Assembly (NCBI GenBank): GCA_030620925.1
Contig: JAUXIQ010000140.1
Coordinates: 1-6,018, forward strand
Direction of reading: 5' to 3'
Source of the DNA: Nitrospinota bacterium
GTDB taxonomy: Bacteria; JAUXIQ01
DNA: 6,018 bases
Position numbers and translations under genes: made by a program. How positions within the stretch are numbered: the first letter of the stretch is position 1; each line of letters begins with the position of its first letter. Below, piece after piece: positions 1-5,763 of this stretch. The notes under the pieces are model-generated. The model was not told where the DNA came from. It did no database searches and was given only the letters and a program-made list of their open reading frames with translations.

Positions 1-1019
1 CCGTGTATCTGCAGAGCTTCATCCGCCAGGTGGTGGTGCACCCGGGCGGCGAACACCTTGATCATGGCCACCTCTTTTCGATAATCCTTACCTTCCTGGA
101 AAAGCCACGACGCGTGGTAGAGCAGTTGGCGCGAGGCTTCCAAGTCTATGCCCATATCCGCCAGCTTGTGGGCCACCACCTGGAACTTGCTTATGGGTCG
201 GCCGAAAGCCACCCTGTCCTTTGCGTATTGCTGCGCATCCTCGTAAACTTTCTGTGCCGCACCCAGGCTGTAAGCGGAGACGACCAGACGCTCCGCCTGG
301 AAAGTGTTCATGATGGCGTAAAACCCCTGGCCTTCTTCTCCGAGAAGCCTGTCGGCGGGAATGCGACAGTCTTCAAAAGCGAGGGCGGAAGTGCCCGACA
401 CGTGATGACCGATTTTTTTGATCTTTGAACCGGAAAATCCCGAAGTATCGGTATCGAACAGGAGGACGCTGATATCCCTGTGTCTGCCCCCCTTACCCGT
501 CCTCACGGCCAGGACTATGGCATCGGCGAAGCTCCCGTTGGTGATGAACATCTTGCTGCCGTTGATGACGTATTCGTCGCCTTCCCGGATGGCGGTGGTC
601 TCTATGGAAGCCACGTCGGAACCGGCGTTGGGCTCGGTTATGCCCAGGCACAGTATCTTCTCGCCGGTGATGGCCGGCACCAGGTAAGCCTCCTTCTGCG
701 CCGGGGTGGCGTGGACGTTGATGAAATGGGCGGCCATTTCGGAGTGGGTTATGAGACTGTTGGCCACGCCCAGGCTCTGGCTGCGGCCAAGCTCCTCGCA
801 GAGCACGATGGTGGAGAAGAAATCGGCTTCGCTGCCCCCGTATTCGGCGGGGTATCTTATGCCGAAATAGCCCAGCTCACCCACCTTGCTGAAGAGCGCC
901 CTGGGTATCTCTCCCTTCTCCTCCCACTCTTCGATATGCGGGGTTATTTCCGCCTCCACGAATTTCCGCACGCTGTTCCTTAATAAACTGTGTTCTTCAG
1001 TCAGATATATGGATTCCAT
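1..1019 (-). CDS. Acyl-CoA dehydrogenase, 3' end cut off by the window
   Basis: FAD-dependent enzyme of the acyl-CoA dehydrogenase family, which introduces the alpha-beta double bond into acyl-CoA thioesters and passes electrons to electron-transfer flavoprotein in the cytoplasm. I translated 339 complete residues; full-length members have about 380, so roughly 40 C-terminal residues are missing. Seen: an N-terminal helical domain (about 1-120); the family signature G-I-T-E-P-N-A-G-S-D at 126-135 in the FAD-contacting beta domain; and a C-terminal helical domain with D-R-x-A-F-G-R-P-I at 268-276 followed by F-Q and L-A-D-M. The sequence leaves the window just as the second signature (Q-I-H-G-G) begins. 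Glu243 in the A-E-R-L motif sits where isovaleryl-CoA and long-chain dehydrogenases carry their catalytic base, which hints at that subgroup; the MCAD-type position is off the window. The ATG at 1019-1017 follows an AGAAGGA ribosome site (1037-1031). Substrate chain length cannot be told. Confidence 0.93.
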   Translation of the reverse strand, partial: MESIYLTEEHSLLRNSVRKFVEAEITPHIEEWEEKGEIPRALFSKVGELGYFGIRYPAEYGGSEADFFSTIVLCEELGRSQSLGVANSLITHSEMAAHFINVHATPAQKEAYLVPAITGEKILCLGITEPNAGSDVASIETTAIREGDEYVINGSKMFITNGSFADAIVLAVRTGKGGRHRDISVLLFDTDTSGFSGSKIKKIGHHVSGTSALAFEDCRIPADRLLGEEGQGFYAIMNTFQAERLVVSAYSLGAAQKVYEDAQQYAKDRVAFGRPISKFQVVAHKLADMGIDLEASRQLLYHASWLFQEGKDYRKEVAMIKVFAARVHHHLADEALQIH

Positions 1020-1106
1020 CTGGACTCAATTCCTTCTGAATGGACGGATTCTAACGGCAGCACGAAATCGTGGCGCCATGCCGCGGAGAAAATCTTTTCG
1101 GGGCCG

Positions 1107-1135
1107 ATTATGGCAGGTCAGGGTTTAGATTTCAA
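1107..1135 (-). promoter_or_regulatory. Predicted sigma-70 promoter for the acyl-CoA dehydrogenase
   Basis: Read on the minus strand, TTGAAA (1135-1130) and CATAAT (1112-1107) are separated by exactly 17 nt, and each box matches the consensus at five of six positions. Transcription would begin near 1100, leaving an 80-nt leader before the ATG at 1019. The -35 box lies inside the last codons of the upstream fusion gene, so read-through from that gene is also possible. No terminator with a T-run is visible in the 98-nt gap between the two genes. The leader contains a short perfect hairpin, CACGA-AA-TCGTG, at 1061-1072. The call rests on pattern matching only. Confidence 0.5.
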
Positions 1136-3295
1136 CAAGTCGGTGCGGTGATGCCACCTGGTCAGGAAGCGGTAGAAGTTCTTTTTGCTATTCCTATCCC
1201 TCTCGTCCTGGGGCATGGCCGCCCAGTCCATACGATCGTAAATCTGGATGGGGAGGTCGGGGGTGGTCTGGAGGATATATCCTTTATCCCGAAACTGGAA
1301 GCTGTAGTCCAGGTCGAGGTTGCGGTAGAACCTGAATTTTTCGTCCATCAGTCCCACCTCACTTAACAGCCCACGCCGGAAAGCGAAGCAGTAGCCGAGC
1401 ATGGCGTCCACCCTGGGGGTGGGCGCATCTTTAAACTCGTGCAGGTCTTCGGTGAGCACCCCACGGGCGCCGGTTACTCCCACCTTTTCATCCGCCAGTG
1501 TCTCGCGGATGGGGCCGAAGACGTCCCCCTTAAGCTCGGCGCAGCCGTCGAGGAGAATCACGTATTTCCCGCAGCTCTGTTTGAGCCCTACGTTCCTTCC
1601 CGCCGCCTCTCCCAGGTAGTGATCGGCGTCTATTATCCGGAGGTTTTCATGGACGACTGAAAAATCTTCTATAAGCTCGGCGGTCTCGTCCAGGGAGCCG
1701 TTCTGGACCAGGATGATCTCCAGGTCGTATCCCTCCGACCAGCTCAGAACGCTGTCCAGACAGCGTTTCAACTCCGGAAAGTTGTCGTGGGCCAGAAGGT
1801 TCACCGAGAACTCACACCCGTCAGGCTCCGATATGAGCGATTCCACCTCGGCGGAGCTCGAAACGGGCTCCGCTCCCCCCTTCCCGGCACCCATCGTAAG
1901 GTAGGGATTGCGAATGGCAAGGGGTCCTTCAGAGGTGTCCATTATCTCGTAGCCGGTGGCCATTATCATTTCCCTCAGCTGGTCGGCCTCGATGAAGCTC
2001 GAGGACTCCCGGTGCGCCTTGCGCTCTTTCAGCGGCTCCTGAACATCCCGGCGCGTCTTCTGATTTTCATAGAGCCATCCCTTGATGTCCAGCCCCAGAA
2101 CCCGATCGAACTCCCATAACAGCCAGAGCTTTTCTCCGGCCGAGAGGTCGGCCTTGAGCATGCGCCACAGAACGGTAAGCGCCCTGGGTAGCGCCAGGTC
2201 GTCGGCTACCGCCTGCCCGAACTCAAGCTCCCAGTGGGCGCATCGCGGGCTTCTGCTCCCCACCCCTCCCGTCTCTCCGGCCAGCAGGGCGGCGTTCTTC
2301 CTTAATTTCAGCAGCCGCGCCTGCGCCGCCTTCAGAGAGCCTATGGTGAAGTTGAGCCGGCTGCGGTAATGGGCGCCGAGACACAGGTATCGGAAGGCCA
2401 GCGGATCGTATCCCCGCTTCTCTATATCGGCGATGATGTAGGCGTTCCCGGTGGATTTGGCCATTTTCAGCCCGTCGGCCAGAAGATGTTGGCCGTGCAC
2501 CCAGTGGTTGACAACGCGGTGCCCCACGGCTGCTTCCGACTGCGCTATCTCACCCTCGTGATGGGGAAAAATGTTATCCACGCCGCCGGTATGTATATCG
2601 AACTCCTCTCCCAGATATTTCATGGACATGGCGGAACACTCGATATGCCACCCCGGAAACCCCTCACCCCAGGGGCTGGGCCACTTCATTTCCCGCCCCG
2701 GTTCGGCGAATTTCCAGAGGGTGAAATCCTCAGGGTTCCGTTTGCTGGTGTCCGCCTCCACCCTCACCCCTTCCAGGAGCGACTCCAATCGGTTGCCGGA
2801 GAGCCGGCCGTAACCCTCAAACCCCTTAACATCGAAATAGATATTGCCCCCGCTCTGATAGGCGTAACCCTGCCCCATAAGGTTCTCTACTATGGCTATC
2901 ATCTCGGGGACGTGTTCGGTGGCTCTGGGAAAATGTTGAGCGGGCAGGATGTTCAGCTTCCGCTCATCGAGGAAAAATGCTTCGGTATAGTATTGAGCTA
3001 TCTCCAGGGGCGTCTTACCGGCGGCCCTGGCGGCGGCGATGACTTTATCTTCGCCGCGCTCCAGCATCTCCTGACGCATGTGGCCGATATCGGTAATGTT
3101 CTTGACGTGCACCACGCGGCAGCCGAAATATTCGAGCGCCCTCCGAAGCCAGTCGGACATGAGGTATATGCGCATGTTGCCGATATGGGGGAAGCGGTAG
3201 ACAGTGGGCCCGCAGGAATAAATTTTCGCCAGCCCCGGCGTTATGGGCTGGAAGGGCTCTTTGTCGCCTGTCAGCGTGTTGAACAGGGTGAGCAT
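1118..3295 (-). CDS. cysS: Cysteinyl-tRNA synthetase fused to a GT2-family glycosyltransferase-like domain
   Basis: One 725-residue frame. Residues 1-460 match a complete CysRS, which ATP-activates cysteine and charges tRNA-Cys in the cytoplasm. Seen: C-G-P-T-V-Y at 28-33, H-I-G-N at 37-40, K-M-A-K-S at 277-281, and all four zinc ligands of the E. coli enzyme (Cys28, Cys220, His245, Glu249). The DALR helical region is present, and the C-terminal A-D-x-L-R ... G-Y-E-I-M-D-T-S-E-G-P segment ends near 458, about where E. coli CysRS (461 aa) stops. A linker (about 466-494) leads into a GT2-like domain (about 496-685): F-S-V-N-L-L strand, E-I-I-L-V-Q-N-G-S, E-A-A-G-R-N-V-G, V-I-L-L-D-G-C-A-E-L, and L-D-L-D-Y-S-F-Q-F-R-D-K-G-Y. 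Gln531 replaces the usual Asp and the DxD reads D-G-C. ATG 3295 is preferred over ATG 3310 because it gives the family N-terminus and E. coli-like numbering; neither has a good Shine-Dalgarno. CysRS identity is near certain; GT activity is doubtful. Confidence 0.93.
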   Translation of the reverse strand: MLTLFNTLTGDKEPFQPITPGLAKIYSCGPTVYRFPHIGNMRIYLMSDWLRRALEYFGCRVVHVKNITDIGHMRQEMLERGEDKVIAAARAAGKTPLEIAQYYTEAFFLDERKLNILPAQHFPRATEHVPEMIAIVENLMGQGYAYQSGGNIYFDVKGFEGYGRLSGNRLESLLEGVRVEADTSKRNPEDFTLWKFAEPGREMKWPSPWGEGFPGWHIECSAMSMKYLGEEFDIHTGGVDNIFPHHEGEIAQSEAAVGHRVVNHWVHGQHLLADGLKMAKSTGNAYIIADIEKRGYDPLAFRYLCLGAHYRSRLNFTIGSLKAAQARLLKLRKNAALLAGETGGVGSRSPRCAHWELEFGQAVADDLALPRALTVLWRMLKADLSAGEKLWLLWEFDRVLGLDIKGWLYENQKTRRDVQEPLKERKAHRESSSFIEADQLREMIMATGYEIMDTSEGPLAIRNPYLTMGAGKGGAEPVSSSAEVESLISEPDGCEFSVNLLAHDNFPELKRCLDSVLSWSEGYDLEIILVQNGSLDETAELIEDFSVVHENLRIIDADHYLGEAAGRNVGLKQSCGKYVILLDGCAELKGDVFGPIRETLADEKVGVTGARGVLTEDLHEFKDAPTPRVDAMLGYCFAFRRGLLSEVGLMDEKFRFYRNLDLDYSFQFRDKGYILQTTPDLPIQIYDRMDWAAMPQDERDRNSKKNFYRFLTRWHHRTDLLKSKP
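1241..1810 (-). other. GT2-like domain within the fusion protein
   Basis: This is the glycosyltransferase-family-2 GT-A-like module, residues about 496-685 of the fusion protein, followed by a basic tail of about 40 residues rich in R, K, W and H. Such modules normally transfer a sugar from a nucleotide-sugar to a glycan, lipid or protein. The resemblance is to rhamnosyltransferase/WbbL-like members: a nucleotide-binding first strand, a G-R-N-x-G helix, a strand ending in L-D-x-x, then the F-x-x-Y-x-x-x-D-x-D-Y-S acceptor-side motif. Departures are V-Q-N-G-S at 530-534 (1694-1708) and D-G-C at 583-585 (1541-1549). Asp661, which aligns with the catalytic aspartate of the E-D motif, is kept, but the preceding residue is Leu. 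No signal peptide or membrane segment is evident, so the domain should be cytoplasmic. Confidence 0.75.
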
Positions 3296-3354
3296 GGGTC
3301 CCGCCAGCATATTGAAGATGGAAAAAGTAAAAGGAAATCAGTATCCTATATTAG

Positions 3355-3383
3355 ATTTTATTCGATGCTGGGGGCAGAGTCAA
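3355..3383 (-). promoter_or_regulatory. Predicted sigma-70 promoter for the CysRS fusion gene
   Basis: On the minus strand, TTGACT (3383-3378) and TAAAAT (3360-3355) are spaced by 17 nt and match the consensus closely (five of six each). Transcription would start near 3348, giving a leader of about 53 nt before the ATG at 3295. The leader is AT-rich and too short for a T-box riboswitch. The promoter lies in the 135-nt gap after the phosphotriesterase-family gene. I saw no convincing hairpin-plus-T-run terminator for that gene, so upstream read-through may add to expression. Confidence 0.6.
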
Positions 3384-3430
3384 AACCGTTTTCCGCTGTG
3401 GAATACTCTATTTCCGGAACCCCGCGACTT

Positions 3431-4480
3431 TCATGCCGGAGTGGGCTCCACGAAAGTCAGAATCCTCGCCGGATTTTCCACCATTATGGTTTGCAAGTCT
3501 TCATCAGTGATACCGGCGGCTCGCATATAGGGGGGAAGATGGTTCAGGATGTGGGAGATGCCCCATCCCCCGTATCGCTGGAGGCAAATCTTGAAGCAGG
3601 CGTCATGGGAGATGAGCAGGTTGCTCAGGAACCCGGAGTCTATCATTTCTTTGACGGCGTCGATGGAAACCATGTCCGAGGAGAAATGAGTCCGGTAGGT
3701 GTCCTGATAAATCTCCATCCCGAAGGTATCGTATTCGGTGTAAGCCCCCTTTGCGGCGATGGCTTTATGGTAATCCAGATCGTCCGCAGTGGCGTTCATG
3801 TGGCATATTATCACCCGTTCGAGCCTGGCCCCTTCCTCTTCCAGTATGTCAAGAATGCGCAAACCCTCTTTCCTATGGGGGTGCGGGTGAACGCTGAGGG
3901 GGGCGCCGGTCCGCAGGCTGGCTACGGCCGCCGCCCGCAGGACCTTCTCCTCATCGGGGGTAATGGGCGAGCTGGTCCCTATCTCACCGATGAGCCCCGG
4001 CCGGACCCCTACCCTCCTGACCCCGTCGGTTATCTCCCCAATCAACTGGTCGGCTATCTCCTGAACCGATTTCTGGGCCACTTCGGGCGGATGAGAAGCC
4101 TGGGTATAGTATCCGCTGCCCATTATTATGTTCAGTCCAGTCTGTTGGGCCACGCTTTTCAGCGCCGCAGGGTCGCGGCCGATACCCATATTGGTGACGT
4201 CTACTATACTTTTTCCCCCGGCCCTCTTGAAAGCGATGGCCTCTTCCAGGGCCACCTCGATGTCGAACTGGACCAGGTTGTCCAGATTAGTCAACGGGTT
4301 CCGCCTAACTTCTCCCAGGTTGGTGATCTCCAGGGGAGCGTGAGCGATGGCCTTTTTAGTGGCCTCCTTGGGCTCGTTCCACCAGCAGCGGCCGTCCATG
4401 AACAGGTGCTCGTGAGTTAACGTTATCCCCAATTCCCCGGGCTCTATGGGGCCCAACACGGTCATGACTTTGCCTTCCAT
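3431..4480 (-). CDS. Phosphotriesterase-family (PHP-like) metal-dependent hydrolase
   Basis: A 349-residue amidohydrolase-superfamily TIM-barrel enzyme, close to the usual family length. The binuclear metal ligands are recognisable: His23 and His25 in T-H-E-H-L, bridging Glu166 in G-E-I-G-T, His198 in S-V-H-P-H, His227 in I-I-C-H-M-N, and Asp293 in S-H-D. True phosphotriesterases and PLL lactonases have a carboxylated lysine at the bridging position. Glutamate there is typical of the E. coli PHP-type homologues, so organophosphate hydrolysis is not implied. An ester, lactone or related substrate is plausible but unproven. The C-terminal Y-G-G-W-G and V-E-N-P-A-R motifs also fit the family. 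ATG 4480 is chosen because GAGAGG lies 6 nt upstream; the longer frame from a TTG at 4531 overlaps the preceding stop codon and has no such site. It follows the MBL-fold gene after 47 nt, probably in one operon. Confidence 0.92.
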   Translation of the reverse strand: MEGKVMTVLGPIEPGELGITLTHEHLFMDGRCWWNEPKEATKKAIAHAPLEITNLGEVRRNPLTNLDNLVQFDIEVALEEAIAFKRAGGKSIVDVTNMGIGRDPAALKSVAQQTGLNIIMGSGYYTQASHPPEVAQKSVQEIADQLIGEITDGVRRVGVRPGLIGEIGTSSPITPDEEKVLRAAAVASLRTGAPLSVHPHPHRKEGLRILDILEEEGARLERVIICHMNATADDLDYHKAIAAKGAYTEYDTFGMEIYQDTYRTHFSSDMVSIDAVKEMIDSGFLSNLLISHDACFKICLQRYGGWGISHILNHLPPYMRAAGITDEDLQTIMVENPARILTFVEPTPA

Positions 4481-4486
4481 GTATCG

Positions 4487-4492
4487 CCTCTC
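4487..4492 (-). promoter_or_regulatory. Ribosome binding site deciding the start of the PHP-like gene
   Basis: GAGAGG on the minus strand ends 6 nt before the ATG at 4480. It supports this start over upstream in-frame alternatives, which would add about 17 residues outside the conserved barrel. Confidence 0.7.
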
Positions 4493-4527
4493 AGTTATTA
4501 GGATTAAACCTTTGAAGAAACCTGCAA

Positions 4528-5436
4528 TCAACCGCCCGCTTCTTCTCCTTCCACCACGTTTTTCACCATGGACCTGAAGAGCGCTTGCATGATATCCTTG
4601 GGAACCACCCCTTCACCGGCCTCGCCTAAGTAGTCGTCAGTGACCTGCATCGTGGTTTCCTCGATGTCCCCCGTGCTTCTGTAAATGGATAGCATCTTCT
4701 GCCTGAAATTCTCGGTGGCTTCGAGGGACTTTCTCAAGTAGTCGCGCCCCTCCTCTCCGGTAAATATGCCGTGATTGGGGGCACCCACCATTTCTATGGG
4801 ATAGTCTTTGAGACGTGAGAGCGATCGCTGAAACTGCAGATAGTCCTCGTTACCCATGGGGAAGACCACCCCGTTTGCGTCCGGTATTCCCGCGGCGTCC
4901 GTCCCGAAGAGAGCTTTAATGACGGGAACATAGGCGGCGATGGCGCAGGAGCTGTGCCCCGGCATGGCAATTATCTCGACGGTGACACCCTGGCCCAGGT
5001 CTATCACATCTCCATCGCCCACCGCCTCATCCACCTCTATGCCATCGAAGGCGAGGGACAACCCGCCCCAGTCCTCGGCCATGCCGTGCTTCTCAAGCTC
5101 CTGCCGGTTCATATACTGGATGAACTTAACGGCCTTTTCCTTGGCATAAATTTCCCTGGCGCGGTGAGAAGCCACCACCTTGATGTGCGGGAGCTTTTTC
5201 TTGATGGGCGGCACTGCGCCGCAGTGGTCGTAGTGGGAATGAAGGATGAGGTAGCGTGTTATGCGGCCGGTGTCTATGCCCCTCTCCTCTATCTGCTGGA
5301 GAAGTGTAGGGACCAAATAACTCATGGCGCCCTCGATCAACATATATTCCTCACCCTTCAACAGGTAAGTACACATATCGAATTCGCCCAGATATTCCAG
5401 CCGCTCGTTTATGGTGGCCGGCTCTTTAATCCACAT
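4528..5436 (-). CDS. Metallo-beta-lactamase-fold hydrolase
   Basis: A 302-residue protein of the metallo-beta-lactamase superfamily, related to glyoxalase II/LACTB2-type hydrolases that cleave thioesters, lactones or other esters with two metal ions. Seen: the H-x-H-x-D-H metal motif H-S-H-Y-D-H at 66-71, His161 in P-G-H-S-S-C, bridging Asp180 in F-G-T-D-A-A, and His222 in A-P-N-H-G, so the full ligand set is intact. A helical C-terminal extension (about 235-300) follows the fold and ends in an acidic, glycine-rich tail. No signal peptide is seen, so it is probably cytoplasmic. ATG 5436 is chosen because GAGAGG lies 9 nt upstream; a GTG at 5469 would add 11 residues without a ribosome site. 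It is first in a probable two-gene operon with the PHP-like hydrolase. The substrate is unknown, and I cannot place it in a characterised subfamily. Confidence 0.92.
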   Translation of the reverse strand: MWIKEPATINERLEYLGEFDMCTYLLKGEEYMLIEGAMSYLVPTLLQQIEERGIDTGRITRYLILHSHYDHCGAVPPIKKKLPHIKVVASHRAREIYAKEKAVKFIQYMNRQELEKHGMAEDWGGLSLAFDGIEVDEAVGDGDVIDLGQGVTVEIIAMPGHSSCAIAAYVPVIKALFGTDAAGIPDANGVVFPMGNEDYLQFQRSLSRLKDYPIEMVGAPNHGIFTGEEGRDYLRKSLEATENFRQKMLSIYRSTGDIEETTMQVTDDYLGEAGEGVVPKDIMQALFRSMVKNVVEGEEAGG

Positions 5437-5445
5437 TTGTTGTAT

Positions 5446-5451
5446 CCTCTC
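5446..5451 (-). promoter_or_regulatory. Ribosome binding site deciding the start of the MBL-fold gene
   Basis: GAGAGG on the minus strand lies 9 nt before ATG 5436 and is followed by GATAC-like bases (GAGAGGATAC). The neighbouring PHP-like gene has GAGAGGCGATAC. The site supports ATG 5436 over GTG 5469. Confidence 0.55.
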
Positions 5452-5592
5452 ATCTGAAATTGTTGTCACTCAAACGGGTCAGTAATTTTTCTACTCGATC
5501 AACGCCGCTTCCCAGTGTAGTTACCACAAATAGACTTCAAATTCCACCTTAATGGTCGCTCATACTTCATAAAACGAAATTCAGCAACACGA

Positions 5593-5633
5593 TCCGGTCG
5601 GGCTGAAGCTTCAGGCTGATCCTGCCGACCGGA
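5593..5633. repeat. Inverted repeat with a palindrome inside its loop
   Basis: TCCGGTCGG (5593-5601) and CCGACCGGA (5625-5633) are perfect 9-bp inverted arms around a 23-nt loop. Within the loop, CTGAAGCTTCAG (5603-5614) is a perfect 12-bp palindrome, and CAGG/CCTG (5612-5623) can form a small inner stem. No T-run follows on either strand, so it does not look like an intrinsic terminator. Its place between divergent genes suits an operator or a structured leader or element, but function is inferred only. Confidence 0.6.
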
Positions 5634-5640
5634 GCAATCT

Positions 5641-5655
5641 CAGGCCCCCTGCCTG
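5641..5655. repeat. Short hairpin CAGGC-loop-GCCTG
   Basis: Perfect 5-bp arms enclose a 5-nt C-rich loop. It lies just right of the larger inverted repeat. It partly echoes a sequence 29 nt earlier: both begin TCAGGC and contain CTGCC, a few nucleotides apart. Significance is uncertain. Confidence 0.35.
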
Positions 5656-5679
5656 CGCCGGGGTTGTTATATTAAATGT

Positions 5680-5709
5680 TTGCATCAATTTTAAGCGGTA
5701 TGCTATTAT
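5680..5709 (+). promoter_or_regulatory. Extended -10 promoter for the KdsD-like gene
   Basis: TATTAT (5704-5709) is preceded by TGC (5701-5703), which makes an extended -10 element (TGn plus a five-of-six -10 box). A weak -35, TTGCAT (5680-5685), lies 18 nt upstream, as is common when the extended -10 is present. Transcription would start near 5716, giving a leader of about 48 nt. Confidence 0.5.
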
Positions 5710-5763
5710 TTTGTAATTACCAGGAAAACAAGTTTTTCTGTTCTTCGTTACCAGGTGGATGAA

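Larger units (their letters stand above)
5437..5763. other. Divergent intergenic region
   Basis: About 330 nt without a gene lie between the MBL-fold gene (leftward) and the KdsD-like gene (rightward). The half next to the MBL gene (5470-5590) is AT-rich and shows no convincing promoter, though the operon needs one; the best pair found, TTGCTG and TATGAG 17 nt apart, is weak. The middle (5593-5660) is GC-rich and full of inverted repeats. The right part (5660-5763) is AT-rich and carries the KdsD-like gene's promoter and ribosome site. Frames that read through this region look like shadows with no recognisable protein. Confidence 0.7.

Noticed and set aside
3-983. Three overlapping plus-strand frames at the left end
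   Set aside because: They are shadows of the minus-strand acyl-CoA dehydrogenase, which is itself open at the window edge.
1061-1078. CACGA-AA-TCGTG hairpin and the adjoining TGGCGCCA palindrome as a terminator
   Set aside because: The arms are short, the 2-nt loop is too tight, and no T-run follows on either strand.
1118-1894. A separate glycosyltransferase gene starting at the internal ATG at 1894
   Set aside because: There is no ribosome site before it and the frame is continuous with the synthetase, so a fusion is the simpler reading.
1118-3295. MshC-type cysteine ligase (mycothiol pathway) instead of CysRS
   Set aside because: The protein has the C-terminal A-D-x-L-R/G-Y-E-I segment and full-length helical region of a true CysRS, which MshC lacks. 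Domain pairing with a glycosyltransferase is only suggestive.
3407-3424. TTCCGGAA-centred palindrome after the PHP-like gene as a terminator
   Set aside because: The stem is only a few base pairs and there is no downstream T-run.
2369-4420. A 683-codon open frame on the plus strand
   Set aside because: It runs antisense to both the CysRS fusion gene and the PHP-like gene and spans the gap between them. Its translation shows no recognisable domain, while the opposite strand encodes two clear families. It is a by-product of GC-rich codon use.
5559-5587. TTGCTG/TATGAG as a promoter for the hydrolase operon
   Set aside because: The spacing is 17 nt, but the boxes match the consensus at only three and four of six positions and the site is over 100 nt from the start codon.
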